A stretch of 64,000 nt of DNA from Guillardia theta CCMP2712 (taxonomy: Eukaryota > Cryptophyceae > Pyrenomonadales > Geminigeraceae). The position numbers and the translations under genes were made by a program. Positions 34,795 through 45,261 of this stretch are shown piece after piece (within the stretch, counting starts at the first letter, position 1; every line of letters begins with the position of its first letter). The notes beneath the pieces are model-generated. The model was not told the DNA's origin. It saw nothing but the letters and a program-made list of their open reading frames with translations, and did not search any database. Where the stretch lies: contig NW_005434664.1 in NCBI RefSeq assembly GCF_000315625.1, forward strand, positions 322,940 through 386,939, read 5' to 3'.

Positions 34795-35210
34795 GGCCCA
34801 AGTTCGCAGTGCCCGCCGGGTCAGCTCAACTTGTGACGGCCGGCCGGCGGGCCTGCCAGGAACTTCACGTGTGACTTGACCGTACACTGTACGGTCTGTC
34901 ACAGTGCCGCGAACCGTGACGGTGGCATCGTGGCTGATAAACTAAGTGAAATGCTTCCGATTGTCCCGATCACGCTCCGGCGAGAGCCTCGGAGCCTTGC
35001 TGCACTCAGCGGCAGTCGTGCGGCACTGGCGGCGGGCGGCACTGACTGCGCGGCGCCGCCCAGCCGGTCACCACCGTAGCATCGCCGCCGACCGTACGGA
35101 CGGTCCCGCCCCCGGCCGATACCGTGTGACGGTCGGCGGCGGGCCGGGCCCGGCCGGCCCGGCAGCGCGGCCCGGCGCTACCGCTTTCAGGTTTAGCTCT
35201 TAGGATCTCT
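34795..35210. other. GC-rich word island
   Basis: Intergenic between the RUN/RH gene and E1. It is densely packed with GGCC, CCGG, GTGACGG, GTACGG and GGCGGC words. 35220-35330 adds a short GGGGTA-type stretch, followed by AT-rich DNA to about 35470. Confidence 0.6.
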
Positions 35211-35497
35211 TTTGTTTGCTGTGATTTTAAAAGTGGGGTGAGCTTTTGGGGGTACTGGTTCTCATCATACCACTGTGCTCTGTCAAATGGGGGGTAAGGG
35301 TAGTTTAGCTCTCGTGACAGGATTAACTAAAAGGTAGCGGCCGCAAAGGACTTTCCGCGACACCACCAACAAATTTCAAACCTCACATTAAATTTCATAA
35401 ATACATATTGAAATTTTGAATATCCACATTGAAATGATGAAATTGTGTCTAATTCAACCCCTCAGGTAAATATTCACGTGGATTTCACGGGGCGGCC

Positions 35498-38400
35498 ATG
35501 GCTTGGCGGGTTGGGTTGGTGGCGATCATGGCTGGCGGGGCCCTCGCAGGCTCTGCCTCCTCCTCCCCTCCCCTCGACCTCTCCTCATCAAAAATCTCTC
35601 CTTCTCCTCTCCCTCTTCTACAGCGTTCGCCTCTTCTCCTCAAACAGGCCTCCGGATCCCTACCAGCCGGCTGTGGGATCCAGCCCTTGGGGAGGCTGTA
35701 TGGCGGAGGCGGCGGACGCAGCGCGAGCAGAGAAGGTATAACAGGACAGGGCTCGAAGAAACGAGCAGAGAGGAAAGAGAAAGAAGGTAAGCATCCTCGT
35801 CCTTGCTTTCAGAAGCCACGTTGTCCATGCTCGTGCGGCAGATTTAATCATAATTGCAGGGCAGAGGGCTATCCCGAGGATGAGCATTCGAGGCGGCAAG
35901 GAGGAGGCAACTATGGATGAAGGGAAGTCGAAGATCGATGAAGCTCTGTACAGTCGTCAGCTTTACGTGACCTGAGCCTTCTCCTCCCCACCCTCTGCTG
36001 ACTGGCTTGTTCGCGTACGTCAGGTTATGGGGCACGATGCCATGCGCCGCATGCAGCAGTGTGATATTCTTTTGATCGGGTTGGGTGGGCTGGGGATTGA
36101 GATCGCAAAGGTAGACTGCTGGTCCCTCCCTCCGACCTCTTAGCCTGCGGCAGGACCTTGCCCTGGCCGGAGTCAAATCGCTGACCCTGCACGACCCCAC
36201 CGAGGTCACGACGAGAGACCTGACTTCACAGTTCTACTGCACGGAAGAAGACTTAGGGAGGAACAGGATCGAGGTGAGACGCTCTCCTGCTCTGCTCTCG
36301 GCGCCAGCAGCTGATCGTTGGCGCAGGCTTCACTGGAGAAGCTCTCCTCCCTCAACCCGCACGTGAAGATTGACGTGCTTGAGGGGCCGATCAACGGCAC
36401 TGTCATCTCCAAGTACAGCCTTGTGATCTGCTGCGAGAACTGCTTCGGGGAGTGCGTGAAGGTGAACGACGCCTGCCGCCACCATGGCGTCAAGTTCATG
36501 ATGGCGCAAACCCGCGGGCTGGCCGGCAACATCTTTGTGGATCTGGGCAAGGACTTTGAGGTCTGGCCGCATGCTCGAGATGCTGCGGTGCATGAGACGT
36601 GCTGACACTCGCTGCCCTTCCCAGGTGACTGACACCAATGGGGAGAATCCTGTTCAGTTCATGGTCGGCTCCATAACGCAGGAGGAGGTTGGCGTCGTCA
36701 TGACTCTGGACGAGCAGAGGCACGGGCTAGAGGACGGAGATCTGGTGACCTTCTCGGATGTGCAGGGCATGACGGAGCTCAACGGCATCGAGCCAGTGCC
36801 TATCAAGGTTCTGGGTCCTTACACCTTCACCATCGGCGACACTTCCAAGTACAGCGCGTACAAGAACGGAGGGTATGTGCACCAGGTGAAGAAGACTGCG
36901 AGGATTGACTTCAAGTCCCTGCGAGAGAGCTTGCTCGATCCTGAGTTCACGACGAGCGACTTCGCTAAGATCGAGCGTGAGAGGCAGCTCCTCCTCATCT
37001 TCCAGGCCATCGACAGCTTCTTCATCCAGTTCGGAGCCTTCCCGAGACCTGGAGACCAGCAGGACGCGGAGTATGTCCTGCAGATGGCGAATCATTTCAA
37101 CCGTGAGATCATTGTGGAAGGGAAAGTTCTCAACAGGCAGCTGGTGGACAAGATCGATAAGAAACTTGTGCTCACCGTCGCCAAGATCGCGAGCGGGCAG
37201 CTGAGCCCGATGACTGCGGTCATTGGAAGCATCGCTGCGCAAGAGGCGCTGAAGGCGTGCTCGGGAAAGTTCATGCCGATCAAGCAGTTCTTCATGTTCG
37301 ATGCTCTTGAGGCCCTGCCGGACAAGGAGCTGCCGATGAGCGAGTACGAGCAGACGGGCAGCCGTTACGACGCTCAGATCGCCGTGTTCGGGAAGACGCT
37401 GCAGAAGAGAATCGAGTCGCTCAAGTACTTCCTGGTGGGCGCAGGGGCCATCGGGTGCGAGATGCTGAAGAACTGGGCGATGATGGGAGTGGCGTGCGGG
37501 AGGGGGCAAGATTCACTGCACAGACATGGACGTAATCGAGAAGTCAAACCTGAACCGTCAGTTCCTCTTCCGCACCAGCGACATGCAGCAGCTCAAGTCG
37601 GAGACGGCAGGGCGGAGGGCCAAGGAGATGAACCCCTCGCTCAACATCGAGACTTACTCGGTCAAGGTCGGGTCGGACACGGAGGATGTGTTCGGCGACG
37701 ATTTCTTCGAGAGCCTCGACGGAGTTTGTAATGCGCTTGACAACGTTCAAGCTCGTACGTACATGGACCAGCGATGTATCTACTTCCTCAAGCCCCTGCT
37801 CGAGAGCGGAACCCTTGGCACCAAGGTGAGAGAGTCTTAGACGATGAGGGGAGGAGGAGGAGGAGGAGGAGGAGGAGGAGGAGGAGGAGGAGGAGGAGGG
37901 TAGCAATGATGCGGGGGGTGATTCTGTAGAGGAGGAAAGGAGGAAAACCGACGGTGATGGTGGACCACTTGATTGCGTGCTAATCATGCAATGGTGGTGG
38001 TGGACATGACGATGACGATGACGATGATGACGAGCTTGAGGAGGAGGAGGAGGAGGAGGAGGAGGAGGAGGAGGAGAATCTGGTGGTGGTGGTGGTGGTG
38101 ATGGTGACGATGATCGTCGTGCAGGGCAACGTGCAAGTTGTGATTCCGCGAATCACCGAGTCCTACAGCTCCTCTCACGACCCTCCCGAGAAGGCTATTC
38201 CTATCTGCACGCTCAAGAACTTTCCCAATGCGATCGAGCACACGATCCAGTGGGCGAGAGACGACTTTGAGGGAGTGTACAAGCAGGTGAAAGCGAGGAA
38301 GAGGAGAGAGGGGAAGAGGAGTAAAGGGGGAGCGGGGTCAGAGAAGAGGAAAAGAGAATGGAGGAGGGGATTTGAGCGGTAGGAGAGAGGGGAACACGGG

Positions 38401-40085
38401 GAGGGAGGGTGACCTTGGGAAGGAAGGAGGGAGGAGGAGAGGAGCATGAAGCTAACGTGCCATCCTCGTCAAGGTCATCGAAGATGCTGTTTCCTATATT
38501 TCAGACACTGAACGCTTCATTGAGAACCTGAAGCAGCAGGTCCTACTTCTTCTCGGCTTCTCCTTCCCGTTCCTCCCCTCGTACTTCTCCTCCTCCTCTT
38601 CTTCCTCCTCCTCCTCCTCCTCCTCCTCTCCCCCCCCCCCCCCCCCCATCTTTCCCTCTCCTCTCTCCTCTCCTCTTCACCTCCTCTCTTCTCAATTTCA
38701 TCTTCATCTCCTCCTCCGCTTTCCTCTCACCCGCTGCCCGCAGCCAACAACGGCGCCAGCGACTGTCAAGGGCATCATCGCAACGCTGGGAGGCAGCAGG
38801 CCGAAAAGCTTCGAGGACTGCGTGGCGTGGGGGCGGCTGAGGTTCGAGGAGCTCTTCAACCATCAGATCCAGCAGCTCCTCGTCTCCTTCCCCCTCGATA
38901 TGGTCACCACGAGCGGGCAGCCCTTCTGGTCGGGAGCCAAGAGGCCTCCCACACCCCTCCAATTCAGCGAGGAGGAGGAGTGGCATGTGGAGTTCGTCGT
39001 GGCGTCTGCCACGCTGCGGGCAAAGAACTTTGGCATCGAGGTGCCGGCGACCTTGGAGCGCTCGGACGTGATGAAGCTGGCGAGGAAGGTACGACGGGAG
39101 AGTGTCGGAGGAGAGGTAGGGGAGGCTGAGGGGAACGGGCAGGTCAAGGTGCCGGAGTTCGAGCCGAAGCAGGGGGTGAAGGTTGACCTCAACGACGGAG
39201 AGGCGAAGAAGGAGGGGGAGGATCAGGTGATGGAAGGGACCTCCGACTCGGATGCTCGGATGCTCTCCAGTCTCCCTCCTCTCTCCTCCTGCTCTTCGGT
39301 ACAGCTGGAGCCCGTGGAGTTTGAGAAGGACGACGAGCTCCATATGGACTACGTTACCGCCTGCTCGAACCTCAGGGCGACCAACTACAACATCCCTGCT
39401 GCCGACAAGCACAAGACCAGAGTCAGTCGCCTCCTCCCTCTCCCTCTCCCTCTCCCTCTCCCTCCCCTTCTCCCTCCCTCTCCTCTCCCTCCCCTCCTCC
39501 CTCTCCCTCCCCCTCTTTCCCATCCTCCTCGTTCTCATCTCCATCTTGCCTTGCAGCTCATCGCCGGCAAGATCATTCCGGCCATCGCCACCACGACCTC
39601 CATGGTCACTGGCCTCGTCTGCCTCGAGCTCTACAAGCTCATCCAGAACAAGCCCGTGGAGCAGGTACCTCATTCTCATTATCACACTTTTTGCCACCCA
39701 ATCCTCCCCATTCTCCTCCAGTTCCTTCACTCCCCTCCTCATCCCTTCCCTCATCCCCACCTTCCATCCCTTCCTTCCCTCCCTCGTGTCTTCTCGTATC
39801 TCCACCCATGTGTTTGGTTCCTCCTTCTCTCCTCTCCCCCACTTGCTCCTCCTCCTCCTCCTCCTCCACCTCCTCCTCCTCCACCGTCACTACCACCACC
39901 AGAAAGCCCCTGACTAGCNNNNNNNNNNNNNNNNNNNNNNNNNNNNNNNNNNNNNNNNNNNNNNNNNNNNNNNNNNNNNNNNNNNNNNNNNNNNNNNNNN
40001 NNNNNNNNNNNNNNNNNNATGATGATGATGATGATGATAATGATGATGATGATGATGAGGTCATGATGATGATGATGATGAGGTC

Positions 40086-40148
<63 letters not shown>

Positions 40149-40620
40149 CTGAGGTCATGATGATGATCATGATCATGATCATGATCATGATGATGATGAG
40201 GTCAAGATGGTGGTGGTCGAAGAAGAGGAGGAGCTGACACCCGTGCAGTACCGCGAGCACGAGTGGAACTTGTGGTCGCGCTTCGAGGTCCAGGGCAAGG
40301 ACATGACGCTGGGGGGTTTCCTGCGGCACTTCATGGTGAGCGTGAGGAGGAGGGAGGAGGAGGAGCTGACGAGAGCGGGGGGGGGGCAGGAGGAGTACAA
40401 GCTGGAGGTCTCAATGGTCTCGTGCGGGGTCTCGATGATCTACAGCACGTTCAGCCCCAAGGCGAAGGAGAAACTGACGCGGCCGCTGCTGGACATCGTG
40501 AAGAAGGACGCCAAGGTGGAGGTAGGGGAGCACCAGAGGTACCTGATGCTCGAGATCTGCTGCAATGACGAGGAGGGGGAGGAGGTGGAGGCGCCGAGTG
40601 TGAGGTTTGCGTTGAGTTGA
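35498..40620 (+). CDS. UBA1: ubiquitin-activating enzyme E1
   Basis: E1 adenylates ubiquitin and passes it to E2 via a thioester. Exons in order give [20 protein letters not shown], the first ThiF fold ([15 protein letters not shown]), the inactive-half segments, the active adenylation domain ([27 protein letters not shown]), the catalytic cysteine in [10 protein letters not shown] (TGC at 38205-38207), the second catalytic half-domain and the ubiquitin-fold domain ([20 protein letters not shown]). TGA is at 40618-40620. Two problems are visible: a one-base frame break near 37500 in a G-run, and a missing exon at the N gap after IQNKPVEQ. An exon from 35498 splices in frame (donor GTAAGC at about 35787, acceptor at about 35860) to the conserved start. 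It adds about 100 residues beginning with a signal-peptide-like [19 protein letters not shown]. The cytosolic-type start would be the Met at 35880. Confidence 0.9.
39919..40018. other. assembly gap (100 N)
   Basis: Exactly 100 N, a conventional gap placeholder, lying inside the E1 gene next to a long ATG/ATC microsatellite. An E1 exon expected between IQNKPVEQ and the C-terminal domain is not visible and probably lies here. Confidence 0.95.
40019..40200 (+). repeat. (ATG)n / GATCAT microsatellite
   Basis: A nearly pure (GAT)n tract with GAGGTC interruptions and a short (CATGAT)n section near 40165-40190, in an E1 intron beside the gap. Confidence 0.95.
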
Positions 40621-40764
40621 TGGCATGTAATCTTGATAAACGACATGTAATCTGCCCCCCCCTCCTCCTGCCGCTCTCGCGGCATCCCGGGAACTCCATG
40701 GTACAATGCAGAGGCTCGAAGACGATCGCAAGCTCTGCGGGCAAAGAATACGAACAAGGAAAAC

Positions 40765-43334
40765 TCACACCCACGTACTCCCGTCTCCTCCTCCTCCTCC
40801 TCCTCCGTCTCCTCCGTCTCTTCCTCTTCCTCCTCCTCCTCCGTCTCTGTCTCTTCCCCTGCTTCCGATATCCAAGGAGCCTGCACGAAGTTGTCAAAGT
40901 TGCGAGGCAGTCGAACGTGAGGCAGGAGCAAGACAGTGCAGGAGGAGAGCAGGAGAGCGGGAGAGAGCAGGAGCGAAGGAGCAGAGCCATGGGCAGGGAC
41001 ATCGTTTGCAGGATCGTCAACCCACCTGTCCTCCGGCAAGCAGCAGGGGACAGCTGATGGTAGAGAATGCTCGCGCTTGCCGTCCGCTGCAGGGGGCTGG
41101 GTTCCTGGAGGGCTCGCCTGCTCCCCCTCCCCCTCCCCTGCCCTCCTCGTCCTCTCTGCTGACCCGGCAGGCTCCTCACCTGACGCTTCTGCCCCAGCCA
41201 GGGGATGTTGGAGTCCTCCCGCTTCATCTCCTCCACTGGGAGGCTGCTGGGGGCCTGCCCAGCATCCTGCAGGAGGTCTCGGAGCAGCTGCCGGCCCCCC
41301 TTTCTCCTCGTCCCCCCCGAGCTGGGGACGGGATACCCCAGCCTCTTCTCGATCTGCAGGCGGAACTCTGCTGGGACCTGGACGGGGTTGGCGACGTTCT
41401 GCATGCAGAGGGGGCACTGCTCGTGGGTCTGCAGCCACTCGTCTATGCAGAGCTTGTGGAAGGTGTGCAGGCAAGGGAGCATCCGGATCCTCTCCCCCGT
41501 CCTGAAGCCGCTCAGGCAGATCATGCACTCCTTGTCCTCTGAGGTCGAGCTGTGCGAGTCCCTCGGCAGCGCCCGCGGCTCCTCCTCCTCCCTCTCCGCC
41601 CGCTCGATGTCGAAGTTCAGCTCCCTCCTCACGAACTGCTTCTTGAACTGCAGGTACGTCGGGACCTTGGAACCGCGGGGAGGGGGCGCCCGGTCCTCGT
41701 GCCGCTCGGCGCTGGCAGGAGGAAGGTCGCCCGAGGAAGGGACGCGAGAGATCTGAGAAGGGAGGCGAGGGGAGGCGATGCTGATCTTGCGGAAACCGCA
41801 GGAGAAAAGCGCGGGGTTCCTGACGTACAGGACGACCAGGCCGCCGATACAGGAGGAGCCCAGGAAGATGAGGACAGGGAGGAACACGTCCTTGCGGCAG
41901 GACAACCAAGAGCCGCATCCTACCTCCTGCTGGAGAGACGCCGACACGTTGGTCTGCACGATGGCGGGGGAGACCTTGGTGATCTTGGTGGAGGTCAGGA
42001 CGTCCCCAGCTGCTGAGACAGCTGAGAACTCCGCCATCTCCAGCTCGAGCTGGGTGTCAGCGAGGCCCCCGGTGAACTTGAGGGAGAGGATGGAGTCGTG
42101 CAGGTTTCGAAGCACGCTCATGGCCGTGCGGTCATCGGCGACAGGGGGGAAGATGAGGAACTTGAGGGTGAAGAGAGAGCCGGCAGGGCCCATGGCCTCG
42201 AAGACGATGCAGGAGTCGGCGCGAACGCCGTTGCTCGCAGCTGTCGACAGGCTGGCCCTGAGGACCTGCTGGTCCTGGTTGCTGATGCGATCGACTGGGC
42301 GGAAGGAGAGGGTCCCAACGACGTAGGAGCTGGAGGAGACGAGGGAGGAGATGTCAAGTGAGCAGGTGTCTGCGGAGGAGATCGAGCCGCCGGTGCAGAG
42401 AAAGCCGAACTCGACCACACACTGGTCCGAGCAGCCGTCGCCCGAGTACACGTTGCTGTCGTCGCAGAACTCATGGAGCTCTCGAGCTCCGTTGCCGCTG
42501 TGGGGAAGGAGAGTCAGAGGAAGGGAGAGCAGAGCAGATGTCGTTACCAGCGCGGCTGAGGAGGTCCCTCTATCTGATTGTAGATCGACGCGCTGCCGAG
42601 ATTCCCTCCAAGCTCCACCTTGCACTTTGGAAATTGATCGGGCACGAGGCAGCTGGACGGGGACGGGGACTGGCACTCCAGTCGTCCAACGAAGCAGGCG
42701 TCCTTGCTGGCACAAGAGGTGGGCTGACCTGACGCGCAGAGGGTCTTGAAGTAGAGGAGGCCGTCGGTACAGACAGGGCCAGGGCAGTTGAGGAACCATC
42801 GGGTGTACCCCGGGGCCCCAAAGATGAGGAAGGAGCTGGAGATGGCAAGGCTCCTGCTGAAGAGATCCCTGCGGGTGACGTCGGACGGGCGGTAGCGCTT
42901 GTCGAAGGAGCAGCCGTCTGCCTGAAGTCGGACGAGGAAGGCGACGTTGTCGGAGGAGGATCCGATGAGGAGGAGCGAGCCGAAGGAGAAGTCGGCGACC
43001 GAGACGGACTCTCCGAAGGCTCCTGCGTTGAAACTCGGCATCATGACGCACTTCTCCAGGAACTGGCCCGCCAGCTTCTGCTGGTCCCACAGGTAAGTCA
43101 GTACTGTGACCTTGCCCGGGATAGTTGAGTTGCCCGGGGCCCCGATGGCGAGGTAGCTGGGGCTGAGGGACAGCGAGCTGCCGAAGCCCAGGGCCAAGAA
43201 GGTTCGAGTGATGGTTGTGTACTGCTGGTTGCAGCTGGAGCCTGCGGTCGGCGTGAATAGGGGAAGCAAGAGGAAGCGGGACCGGAAAATTGTGGCAAGT
43301 GGCGACCAGGGCTATGAAGCAAGAGATCAAGGGG

Positions 43335-43384
<50 letters not shown>

Positions 43385-44380
43385 TTGCTTTCTTCTCTCA
43401 CCTTGGGTCTGTATGCACGTGTGCATGTTGAAAACCTTCACTGCCCCGGGCCTGTCGATGCCATCGTCGACGTACACGTCTTCATCCATCCCAGTCGGCG
43501 CCCCCACGATCAGGACGTGCTGGTCGTGGACCATGGCGGCTCCGAAGGACTCGTCCTGGTCCTTGTGCTCGAAGAAGGACGAGCTCCAGCTGTACCGATC
43601 GCTCCTAGGGTCCTTCTCCACAAAGTACAGGCGGAAAAATCCGCAAAACTTGGGCTTCTTGTTGGCCCAGTACATGGAAACCCATGTACCTGTCACAGCA
43701 ACGGTCGTGCCGTAGACAGAAAGTCCTTGGCCGAAGCATCCTGCCCCTGCTCCCTCCACCATCCTCCCGTACGTGGCAGAGAAGCAGTACTCGCAGGCAG
43801 TTATGCACTCGGCCAGCCCGAACAGGTTCTGATTGAACAAGAAGTCCGTCTCCAACCAGGTGGAAGGGAGAGTGGGGTTGTCCACAGACCTCCACTTCGT
43901 CCCAGTGGCATCGAGGGAGGAGCTCAGGATCCTGCACTTGACCTTGCTCTCGAACGCTAGACAGGCCATGGAGTCGGACGCAGCTGCCGCGATTACCTCG
44001 CTGCTATCCGACAAGGTTGTCAGAACCGTCTTTTCTGCCTGCTCGTAGATGAAGGAGGAGAGAGGGTTGAGCCTTGCAAACCAGCCCCCTCCCCTTCCTC
44101 CCACAGCCATCAGGTCGCCTGATCTCCCCACGCTCAAGGCTGTGCCCAAACTCCCGACGTCTGCCTGCTTCATCCCACGGACCCGGAAGTCCATGGGAGA
44201 TACTGGGCAGTCGCAGCCCTGGATGCTGCACTGACTTTGAAGGAGCGATTTGCAGGCGATGGACTCGTTGCAGCATGCCTTCTTGTCCCTCCCAAGGTAG
44301 TCGGGGATGACGACGAGCTGTGTCAGGGTCTGCAAAGGGAAACTAGTAAAGATAAAAAGAGCCAACGGCGCCGATTGCAT
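40765..44380 (-). CDS. membrane RING-H2 protein with large Cys-bearing ectodomain
   Basis: The N-terminus (LALFIFTSFPL...) looks like a signal peptide, but a strong acceptor (CCCTTTGCAG) inside it means the true start may be in an upstream exon. The ectodomain (about 700 residues) has repeated beta-propeller-like blocks of the form FGxxLSVxG, LAIGAPGN, SFLIFGAPG and VLIVGAPTG, typical of FG-GAP/integrin-alpha blades. A Cys-rich DUF4215-type motif (CDDSNVYSGDGCSDQC) follows. Next are a transmembrane helix (VFLPVLIFLGSSCIGGLVVL) and a cytoplasmic RING-H2 finger with CMICLSGF, LPCLHTFHKLC and CPLC. The finger predicts E3 ubiquitin ligase activity. A (GGCA)n intron lies near 43390-43260 and another intron near 42500. 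The 3' end is uncertain: splicing at 41030 and 40890 would end at TGA 40765-40767. The gene converges on E1. Confidence 0.8.
43334..43382 (+). repeat. (GGCA)n microsatellite in an intron
   Basis: About 12 uninterrupted GGCA units within an intron of the RING-H2 gene. It is the same unit as the 26.4 kb tract. Confidence 0.9.
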
Positions 44381-44739
44381 TTCAATTCAGAGTGCTGCAA
44401 ATCAACGGAAGGTGATATCAACGATGTCTTACAAGCTCACTGTGATCCAGATTCGCTCATTCTGCTCCATTATCGTATAAGCTGGCTAGATCATCATATC
44501 GACTTTGGGTGAGTCAACAAGTAATTTGATGAGGGTGAGAGCTATCTTTCAAACATCATCATCGGACGTGGATTGTATCAACCAGCACTTGCGGCGACAT
44601 AGACTGCCGTGCATTCCGCTCAGTCCCACCATCCGCTCTCCTCCGCCATGAATCTTGACCCCGTCGTCTCCATTCTTCCGCCTCCTGCCATGGAAAGATA
44701 TCGCTAGGTCCAAAGCCGGGTCCCGAGGCACCGGGGCCA

Positions 44740-45250
44740 ACCCCTCTTATCCAGTGGTTGTACCCCTGCTTGTACCCCTACTTTGACTGCATTTTCAGGG
44801 GATCATGGGGGTACTTGACCTAACGCTGAGTGAGACCTGCAGACCCCCCTCCAGATTAAAACGAAGCTGTAACTGAAACCTCGTGCTACCCCTACTTTTG
44901 AATATTTCAATCACCCCTACCTGGCTTCATTTGTCAATCAGTCTGTAACCGTCCAACTTAGACCGACTCAACTCAAGTCCTCTAACTTAGTAAGATGATG
45001 GGCTGAACCTGCAAACTAGAGAAGTGCGGTAACTCTCTAGCAGCCGATCAAACTTGATTCGTACGGACAGTGAAACTTGCCAAGTTCTCAGTTTACTGAA
45101 TGGCAGGCTTCATCAAGTTGGGCCACGTTGACGGGTGACGCACGGCCGCCGAGCACGAGGTAGGCCAGTTAACTAGTTCACGATCATGGGCCGCGCATGT
45201 ACGCTGCTGCGGCTACAGCCTTGGATACAAAGAGGATCAGTGATGACGGC
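44740..45250. other. intergenic with TACCCC words
   Basis: 44740-44950 carries repeated TACCCCT words on the + strand. The rest (44950-45250) is mixed sequence with a few GC words. No coding frame is supported. Confidence 0.5.
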
Positions 45251-45261
45251 TGAGTGAATAT

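Noticed and set aside
40440-41918. 492-residue open frame overlapping the RING gene
   Set aside because: It is an alternative frame of the RING-H2 gene. The conserved RING and tail are in the other frame.
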